Shown: positions 1-4,597 of the stretch, one piece after another
How the letters are laid out: the number at the start of each line of letters is the position of its first letter
Numbering within the stretch: position 1 is the stretch's first letter
Source: Dehalococcoidales bacterium
Lineage (GTDB): Bacteria > Chloroflexota > Dehalococcoidia > Dehalococcoidales > UBA2162
Assembly (NCBI GenBank): GCA_020343555.1
Contig: CP070800.1
Location: 362,970-369,505 of the forward strand
Reading direction: 5' to 3'
DNA: 6,536 nucleotides
Program-made: the position numbers and the translations under genes
The notes under the pieces: model-generated
Seen by the model: only the letters and a program-made list of their open reading frames with translations
What the model was told of the DNA's origin: nothing
Databases searched by the model: none

Positions 1-1261
1 AGCGGTAACCGCCGGGTGAGAACTGGTTGCAGATAACATATCCGCAGGAATTCATAACGAACAGAACACTCTCGTCTTTACCGAAACCGTATTCTTCATT
101 CACGCCTTTCCATCCGGGTGGTAGTGCTTCCGCGTTCTCGGCGAAACAGCAACCGCCGGAGTTAAAGGGACTACCGATAGCGTTCATGCGGTTGACTCCC
201 GGTATGGCGCCGCCGAGGTTGATAGCCATCAGTTGGTAGGCGCGGCCGATAGGCATGTTCGCCGGGCTGCCCGGATCGAGCATTCCAACGCCGAAGTTCA
301 TACCGATCTCCTTGGCGTACGGTCCGCTGACACAGCACCACTGTCCCCAGAACGTGGTTGTCCCGGTACCGCAACCGGATTCAGCCATAGCCAGAACTAC
401 CGGAAGATGTTCCGGTTTGCAGCCTGCCATGACGGCATTGACTGCCACTTTTTCCACAGTAGCGGTTCTTTCCAGAGGGATGAAGCGGACTACTCTACCC
501 TGGTTTCCCAGCCTGTCCAGCTGGTAGGTGATGATCTCACTGGGATCGTGGCTGGTGCCTTTCAGCATTTCGGCGACACGTTCTTCGGTGGGGAGAACTA
601 CAGGTAGACCGTCGGTGTACACCGAGATCGGGGCATTCAACGGATGCGGAATATACTCTGCCTTGTTGTAGATTTTCTCCGCTTCCTCCATCGTTCCTTC
701 GAACATAACTCTCTCGAACGGAGGGTTGTACATACCCTCTTCTTGTTCCTCGTCGGTCAAAGGATCGGTCAACATTTTTAACATGGGTTCCATGAAGCGG
801 TCGACGTCGAGTTCTCCGTGAAGCGTTCGTGAAGCAGCCAGGAAACGCAGCTTGGGAACACCGTAGGTCCTGGCGTTCTGTTTGACCATTTCATGCTGGT
901 CTTCGAGGTCGACGATTGCGCAGGGGATACCTGCTTTTTCAAGCCTTGTAATGTAGGGCAACTGCCCCCATACAGCGCCGCTTCACCAGGTGACCGCAAG
1001 TATTACCGCGTCGGTTGTCTTTTCCTCTTCTTCGGTCAGGTAGACCGGAGTAGGGGTGTAGGACTTTTTCATGGTCCAGTTCACGTTAGGATATTTCTCG
1101 CGCAGCTTTTTCTCAAGCGGCAGGGTAATATCCGGCTCTCCGGTAATGCTTAAATGGATTGTTTTTCCGTCCAGTGTGTCCAGTCGGGGTGACAGGGGAT
1201 AGAGCTTTGTCGGCATCTGGGTACCGACCGGACTGAGAAACTTATATGTTTTTTCTGCCAT
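1..1261 (-). CDS. UGSC-like selenoprotein, in-frame UGA at codon 93 (3' end cut by window edge)
   Basis: I translated this frame by hand from ATG at 1261 down to base 2. All 420 codons are open except TGA at 985-983, and the 327 codons after it read as well-formed protein, so I read TGA as selenocysteine (Sec93). An N-terminal domain (about 1-130) starts with LDGKTIHLSITG and reaches a hydrophobic strand VILAVTW just before Sec93; this layout matches what I recall of UGSC-family (seleno)proteins. A C-terminal domain (about 270-420) has VNAVMAGCKPEHLPVVLA, an SGPYAKEIG segment, IGRAYQL, NLGGAIPG and CFAEN, also recalled from that family. The usual U/C-G-S-C motif is here U-S-G-A, so the nearby partner cysteine is absent. 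Cysteines lie at 114, 281, 297, 309-310, 371-372, 406 and 411. No signal peptide or membrane segment is seen, so it is probably cytosolic. AAGGAG sits 7 bases before the ATG. The substrate is unknown; a reductase or thiol-redox role is inference from the selenocysteine. Confidence 0.85.
953..985 (-). promoter_or_regulatory. Selenocysteine UGA codon with bacterial SECIS-like hairpin
   Basis: The TGA codon is 985-983 on the minus strand. Nine bases after it a hairpin can form: GTA (973-971) pairs with TAC (955-953), a TGG bulge follows, then GGGC (967-964) pairs with GCCC (959-956) around an AGTT loop (963-960). The loop falls at +20 to +23 after the UGA, carries a G-U, and has a bulged U below it. 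These are the features known for bacterial SECIS elements such as that of fdhF, where SelB binds the apical loop. An alternative fold with one bulged U and a GGCAGTTG loop is also possible. No folding energy was computed. Confidence 0.65.
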
Positions 1262-1268
1262 CTCGGTT

Positions 1269-1274
1269 CTCCTT
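1269..1274 (-). promoter_or_regulatory. Ribosome binding site of the selenoprotein gene
   Basis: AAGGAG on the minus strand lies 7 bases upstream of the ATG at 1261. It supports this start and shows that the short N-terminal part before the UGA is actively translated. Confidence 0.7.
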
Positions 1275-1303
1275 CATTATCTAATATTAAAAATGGTAAC
1301 AAA

Positions 1304-1332
1304 GTCGATAATATTAGTCAATTATTGTCGAC
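1304..1332. promoter_or_regulatory. 29-base inverted repeat, candidate operator
   Basis: GTCGATAATA (1304-1313) is repeated inverted as TATTGTCGAC (1323-1332), 9 of 10 bases matching across a 9-base spacer. It lies 43-71 bases upstream of the selenoprotein ATG and about 37 bases before the -35 box of the rightward promoter. The right half-site core TTGTCGAC recurs at 1416-1423, just downstream of the predicted rightward transcription start. A dimeric regulator acting on both divergent units is a reasonable inference; the regulator is not in the window. Confidence 0.45.
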
Positions 1333-1368
1333 TCTACCGGAAAGAATATATATAAACAGGTATTCGCC

Positions 1369-1397
1369 TTGTTACATTTATCCCCGGAGTATATAAT
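1369..1397 (+). promoter_or_regulatory. Sigma70-type promoter for the methyltransferase-SDR operon
   Basis: A TTGTTA box (1369-1374, 4 of 6 to consensus) is followed after exactly 17 bases by a perfect TATAAT (1392-1397). Transcription would start near 1404 and leave a leader of about 75 bases before the ATG at 1479. The surrounding region is AT-rich, as expected of a divergent promoter region. I found no equally convincing promoter for the minus-strand gene; the best is a TATAAT at 1412-1407 with a poor TGTAAT at 1435-1430. Confidence 0.55.
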
Positions 1398-1478
1398 CTT
1401 GTCACTATTATATGCTTGTCGACGATAAAATTACAGTTGTCATAACGTAAATTTAGGGCTGCCGAAGGAAGGTATATT

Positions 1479-2297
1479 ATGATCGATGATGTATCCGATA
1501 TTCGCTCATTTTACGACAGGAACGTGGAGAATGAACACGGCAGACTGGAACGACATCCGGTCGAGAGGGACGTCACATGGCGATTCCTGGATAAATATCT
1601 TCCTTCTTCCGGAAAGATACTGGATATAGGGGCGGCTACCGGGGCATACACTATTCCTTTAGCGAGAAAGGGCTATTCTGTTACCGCAATGGATTTTGCT
1701 CCAAACCTGATGCAAAGGTGTACCGACAGGATCCGGGAACTTGGACTTAGAAACAGGGTGACATGCCTTGTTGCCGATGCCCGTGACCTGTCCCAGGTTA
1801 CGGATAACGACTTCGATGCGGTTCTACTGATGGGACCGATGTATCACCTGGTTGACGAAGAAGACAGGAATACTGCCTTGAAAGAAGCGCATCAAAGGAT
1901 GAAGCCGGGAGGGATCATATTCTCCGCTTTCATCAGCCGGTATGGTTTCTGGTCCGATATTATGCGTACAATACCTCATTATATCGAAAACACGGAGGAT
2001 GTCAGATCGATACTCGAGGGGGGAAAGGATCTCGAGAAGCCTTCATGGGGCCCTGGAGGTTTCAGGGGATACTTCGCTACCGTTCCGGAAATATACTCAC
2101 TTCATGAACAGAAGGGATTTCAGACTATAGCGGTAGCCGGTGTCGAGCCGGCGGGTATAGCCGCCGACGAACAGTACAAGAAACTCACCGATATTCAGCG
2201 TGAGCTCTGGCTTGACCTGATGGTTGAAATCAGCACCAAATCGTCGCTTGCCGGCGCTTCTTGTCATATCCTCTATGTTGGTAAAAAAGCTGACTGA
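1479..2297 (+). CDS. Class I SAM-dependent methyltransferase
   Basis: The 272-residue protein has the Rossmann-type methyltransferase fold of the Methyltransf_11/25 kind. SAM-binding motif I is ILDIGAATGA (47-56), with the acidic residue of motif II at D72 (AMDFAPN) and the motif around D100 (VADARDL). GPMYHL (119-124) and MKPGG (141-145) mark the later strands. A variable C-terminal part (about 150-272) would hold substrate specificity, and I cannot name the substrate; small molecules are more likely than RNA or DNA because no extra binding domain is seen. The start is supported by AAGGAAGG (1465-1472) 6 bases upstream. It is the first gene of a probable operon: the SDR start codon follows its TGA stop after 22 bases. 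It has no transmembrane segment, so it should be cytosolic. Target assignment by similarity to UbiE or BioC would be overreach. Confidence 0.9.
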   Translation: MIDDVSDIRSFYDRNVENEHGRLERHPVERDVTWRFLDKYLPSSGKILDIGAATGAYTIPLARKGYSVTAMDFAPNLMQRCTDRIRELGLRNRVTCLVADARDLSQVTDNDFDAVLLMGPMYHLVDEEDRNTALKEAHQRMKPGGIIFSAFISRYGFWSDIMRTIPHYIENTEDVRSILEGGKDLEKPSWGPGGFRGYFATVPEIYSLHEQKGFQTIAVAGVEPAGIAADEQYKKLTDIQRELWLDLMVEISTKSSLAGASCHILYVGKKAD

Positions 2298-2304
2298 TCA
2301 TAAA

Positions 2305-2310
2305 AAGGAG
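2305..2310 (+). promoter_or_regulatory. Ribosome binding site that fixes the SDR start at 2320
   Basis: AAGGAG lies 9 bases before ATG 2320, just after the methyltransferase stop. The reading frame is open further upstream to an ATG at 2224, but that stretch overlaps the methyltransferase in another frame and encodes no SDR sequence. The Rossmann strand GKVAVVAG begins 7 residues after the 2320 start, as is usual for the family. Confidence 0.75.
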
Positions 2311-2319
2311 ATTGCATAT

Positions 2320-3312
2320 ATGGGTAATAATCTTGAAGGAAAAGTTGCGGTCGTTGCCGGGTCCGGACAGGGAATAGGCAGGGCTATCGCCATACACCTG
2401 GCAAAGGAAGGAGCGAAGGTAGTCACCAATAACCGGTGTAAAGGCTCGACCGGTTTTGCTTTTATCACTGAAGAAAACCTCAAAGCCCTGAGTGAAGAAG
2501 ATAAAAAATGGCTTGAAGACGGTATGAAATCGGTCGAAGGAGACGCCGAGACCACGGCGAACACAATTAAGGAAATGGGTGGTGACGCGATACCGTTCTT
2601 CGGTGATGTCTCGAAGTTCGGCGTTGCCGAACAGCTTATGAAGACAGCTGTGGATGGATTTGGTACGATAGACATCCTGGTTAACGTGGTGGGGACGTTC
2701 GGCTTCAGCGAGATATGGAAGATGTCCGAGGAGCAGTGGGATCACGTCTGTGCCATCAAGCCTAAGGCCCATTTCAACTGTATACGGCACGCCCTTCCAT
2801 ACATGATAGAGCAGAAGTGGGGCAGGATAATCAACTGTACGTCAGGTGCATTTGCCGGTTCGGACAAGCATACCAACTATGCCACCGCCAATGCCGGAGT
2901 ACTCGGACTGACCTGGAGTGTTGCCCAGGAAGTATACAACTACGGCATCACCTGTAATGCCTTCGCCCCGGCGGCGCTGACACGAGCATCCTACGAACTT
3001 GAATCCTATATCCGGGCTGTCCCACCCGAGCAGAGCCCGATGGGATACGGGAAGATATCGATTATGGACGTTTCACCACCGCCGGAAGAACTGGCACCGT
3101 TCATTGCCTACCTTGCGACGGAAGATGCGGGGAATATCAGCGGTTCTGTTTTCTTTACAGCCGGTAACAGTATCGACATGTATGGCGACCTCCGGATGGA
3201 GAAACGGATATTCAAGTACGGAGATCACTGGACAGTGGATGAGTTGAAGAAGGAAGTCCCGCGTGGACTGCTGCGTGGGTATCGCAGTCCGGCTGCACCA
3301 CCGGGAGGATAA
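2320..3312 (+). CDS. Short-chain dehydrogenase/reductase with atypical YxxxN active site
   Basis: The 330-residue protein is a classical-type SDR, an NAD(P)-dependent oxidoreductase of alcohols or ketones. It has the nucleotide-binding motif GSGQGIG (14-20), GDVS with D96, NVVG (122-125) in place of NNAG, and the catalytic serine region CTSGAF with S175. The catalytic tyrosine is Y187, but the motif reads Y-A-T-A-N, so the usual lysine is Asn191 (AAT). The protein is longer than the typical 250 residues for two reasons: an extra charged, helical segment at about 40-72 after the second strand, and a C-terminal tail after about 285 (YGDLRMEKRIF..WTVDEL). The tail recalls the hydroxyacyl-CoA/17beta-HSD4-like SDR branch. 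It is probably cytosolic and co-transcribed with the methyltransferase. The substrate is unknown. The missing lysine may mean altered catalysis or a subgroup in which Asn is normal. Confidence 0.92.
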   Translation: MGNNLEGKVAVVAGSGQGIGRAIAIHLAKEGAKVVTNNRCKGSTGFAFITEENLKALSEEDKKWLEDGMKSVEGDAETTANTIKEMGGDAIPFFGDVSKFGVAEQLMKTAVDGFGTIDILVNVVGTFGFSEIWKMSEEQWDHVCAIKPKAHFNCIRHALPYMIEQKWGRIINCTSGAFAGSDKHTNYATANAGVLGLTWSVAQEVYNYGITCNAFAPAALTRASYELESYIRAVPPEQSPMGYGKISIMDVSPPPEELAPFIAYLATEDAGNISGSVFFTAGNSIDMYGDLRMEKRIFKYGDHWTVDELKKEVPRGLLRGYRSPAAPPGG

Positions 3313-3323
3313 CAAAGGAAGGT

Positions 3324-3408
3324 GTCATTCTGAGCGTAGCGAAGAATCTCCTGGTTTTAAGAGGTGGGATTCTTCGTCATCCGCTTAAGGCGGATTCCTC
3401 AGAATAAC
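3324..3408. repeat. Nested palindromic repeat, family A copy 1
   Basis: The outer arms GTCATTCTGAG (3324-3334) and CTCAGAATAAC (3398-3408) pair with one mismatch. The inner arms GAAGAATCTC (3341-3350) and GGGATTCTTC (3366-3375) also pair with one mismatch. A further perfect hairpin ATCCGC-TTAAG-GCGGAT lies at 3379-3395. It begins 11 bases after the SDR stop codon. This type is a widespread intergenic repeat in several bacterial phyla. Confidence 0.75.
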
Positions 3409-3423
3409 ATTCCATTTGGTACT

Positions 3424-3579
3424 GTCATCCCGTGTCCCTCTTTATTCATCCCGTGCTTGACACGGGATCCAGGAGAGTTATGGCGGATGGAATTTTTCTC
3501 TCCCCAACAGGAATTCTCATTAGACGATATTTTCTGGATTCTCGCCTTCGCGGGAATGACAAAAGGGAGCGGGAATGAC
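3424..3579. repeat. Palindromic repeat pair, GTCAT-CCCG family B
   Basis: A left arm TTCATCCCGTG..GGATCCAG (3445-3472) contains a perfect small hairpin CCCGTG-CTTGA-CACGGG (3450-3466). The right arm (3534-3560), CTGGATTC..GCGGGAATGAC, is an imperfect inverted copy. Outer fragments GTCATCCCG (3424-3432) and CGGGAATGAC (3570-3579) extend the symmetry. The arms bracket about 60 bases with no recognisable content. The arrangement is like a small non-autonomous, MITE-like element, but no target duplication was identified. Confidence 0.6.
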
Positions 3580-3618
3580 TAGATGAAACGGGAATGGCAA
3601 AATGAGAGGTCACTGTGA

Positions 3619-3676
3619 GTTTCGCCGCCTACCCGCCGTTCTTCCGAAACTTCGGCAAGCGGATCCACAGGCGAAC
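3619..3676. repeat. Imperfect palindrome with inner CCGAA/TTCGG hairpin
   Basis: TTCGCC (3621-3626) and GGCGAA (3670-3675) form outer arms, and CCGAA (3644-3648) with TTCGG (3651-3655) forms a tight inner hairpin. It could be a fragment of a third intergenic repeat. It has no tRNA-like arm set. Confidence 0.4.
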
Positions 3677-3701
3677 CGTGGCAATCTAAATAAATCAACC
3701 T

Positions 3702-3793
3702 TTCCTTCTGAGAGAGTGAACCGACCGAAGAATCTCCTGGTTATTAAGATGAGATTCTTCGTCATCCGCTCAAAGCAGATTCCTCAGAATGAC
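3702..3793. repeat. Nested palindromic repeat, family A copy 2
   Basis: This copy has the same orientation as the one at 3324-3408. It shares exact blocks with it: GAAGAATCTCCTGGTT (3727-3742), GATTCTTCGTCATCCGCT (3753-3770) and GATTCCTCAGAAT (3778-3790). The left end (TTCCTTCTGAG) has drifted more than the right end (CTCAGAATGAC). It ends 10 bases before the stop codon of the leftward gene. Confidence 0.75.
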
Positions 3794-3803
3794 AGCAATG
3801 CAC

Positions 3804-4373
3804 CTAACCTGCTAATTCTAACCTTGCTCTCTCTGTAAAATAGAAATTTTCGTCGGGGACGGCATATGATACGCAGTCGCAGAGGAATTCGCCTTTAGGA
3901 GTCTTGCCCTGCAGTTCCACCATTAATTCATCGGTTCTCTCAACATCGATAAATTCAGAAATAGTTAAATGAGGAGAGAAGGGGTAGGGCCGGGGTGCTG
4001 CGTTTTCGAATATGGAAGCACTTTCCAGTGTGGATACCAGGCTGCCAAGTATGTCTTTCGGCTCGATAGCCAGTACCACACCGGGTGCCGGAAGGTAATT
4101 CGATAAAGGCCCGTATTGAATGGTAAAAGGGCTGAACATGGAAGCCAGCAGTTTCAGTTCTTCGAAATGGAAGTCATCCACCGGACGCGGCAGAGGAACC
4201 GTGAGTGATATATGAGCTTTGCAGTAATACTGTCCTAGAGGGTCGTGAATCTTACGAAGCCGGTTTACTTCACCAGCAGGCGGATCGGGCGGAAATATCA
4301 GGATAACACCGAACCGATAGGCTTTCTGCCAGTCCTCCCATCCGTTCATATTCATTGCGTATTCCGTAATCAT
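3804..4373 (-). CDS. 2H phosphoesterase (2'-5' RNA ligase / cyclic phosphodiesterase-like)
   Basis: From ATG at 4373 the product has 189 residues. Two HxS/T motifs define the 2H superfamily: HIS in KAHISLTVPL (H54) and HLT in FSPHLTISEF (H135). Their 81-residue spacing is typical. Members hydrolyse 2'-5' or 2',3'-cyclic phosphodiester bonds in RNA or nucleotides, and some ligate tRNA halves in vitro; the physiological substrate here is unknown. The core strand YRFGVILIFPP starts at about residue 18. The frame is open to an ATG at 4415, but that codon lies inside the palindromic repeat 4404-4498, so I prefer 4373; ATGs at 4355 and 4349 are also possible. None has a strong ribosome binding site (TAGG upstream of 4373, CGGA upstream of 4355). 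There is no signal peptide. The gene stands alone between repeat clusters. Confidence 0.85.
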   Translation of the reverse strand: MITEYAMNMNGWEDWQKAYRFGVILIFPPDPPAGEVNRLRKIHDPLGQYYCKAHISLTVPLPRPVDDFHFEELKLLASMFSPFTIQYGPLSNYLPAPGVVLAIEPKDILGSLVSTLESASIFENAAPRPYPFSPHLTISEFIDVERTDELMVELQGKTPKGEFLCDCVSYAVPDENFYFTERARLELAG

Positions 4374-4403
4374 ACAGTAACCTAAGATACCTATGAACAA
4401 GTT

Positions 4404-4498
4404 CCCTCTCCCCATCGCGGGAGAGGGTCAGGGTGAGGGAGCTACATGCAAATCGTGACTTTTCACCCTCACCTAACCTCTCCCGTCAAGGGAGAGGA
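4404..4498. repeat. Inverted pair of CCCTCTCCC/GGGAGAGGG palindromes, family C
   Basis: The left unit (4404-4440) is a hairpin CCCTCTCCC..GGGAGAGGG followed by TCAGGGTGAGGG. The right unit (4463-4498) is its inverted, slightly diverged copy, CACCCTCAC..CCTCTCCCGTCAAGGGAGAGG. The 22 bases between them show nothing recognisable. It is a REP-like element common in intergenic DNA of many bacteria. It lies between the permease stop and the next gene, so it may limit read-through from the permease. Confidence 0.75.
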
Positions 4499-4597
4499 AT
4501 GTCTTGATCGACAGTAAGAGATGTTTATTAGAGGTTTCCCGATGTAATAGTATTATACACCCGGTGTTCAAATATTGGTTGGATTACACTTACCGTG

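Larger units (their letters stand above)
3313..3803. other. Gene-free convergent intergenic region filled with palindromic repeats
   Basis: This 491-base stretch lies between the rightward SDR and the leftward 2H-phosphoesterase gene. Short open frames in it run through repeat sequence, have no convincing ribosome binding site and resemble no protein, so I call no gene. It holds two copies of one palindrome family (3324-3408, 3702-3793), a second family between them (3424-3579) and a further hairpin (3619-3676). No clear rho-independent terminator with a U-tract is visible. The palindromes may end transcription from both sides. Confidence 0.8.

Noticed and set aside
233..607. Plus-strand open frame of 124 codons
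   Set aside because: It lies antisense to the selenoprotein C-terminal domain, is low in recognisable motifs and has no supporting ribosome binding site. It disappears once the UGA is read through on the other strand.
983..985. Genome-wide recoding of TGA to Trp or Gly
   Set aside because: The other four genes have no internal TGA and use TGG for tryptophan. The methyltransferase ends naturally at a TGA directly before the next ribosome binding site.
1..1261. Pseudogene interrupted by a nonsense TGA
   Set aside because: There is only one stop in 420 codons. The downstream part keeps family motifs and no frameshift, a SECIS-like hairpin follows, and the position matches the Sec/Cys site of the family. 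Selenocysteine is the simpler reading, though a sequencing error cannot be fully excluded.
2230..2790. Minus-strand open frame of 186 codons
   Set aside because: It is antisense to the well-supported SDR gene and its translation resembles no protein family.
3324..3793. CRISPR array
   Set aside because: There are only two diverged repeat copies 293 bases apart with other palindromes between them. There are no regular spacers.
3364..3838. Two short plus-strand frames in the intergenic region
   Set aside because: They are made of palindromic repeat sequence and have no protein-like composition or start signals.
4552..4580. Minus-strand promoter for the 2H-phosphoesterase gene with TATAAT at 4557-4552
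   Set aside because: The -10 box is perfect, but no acceptable -35 box is found at 16-18 bases and there is no extended -10. The transcript would also run through the family C palindrome for over 170 bases.
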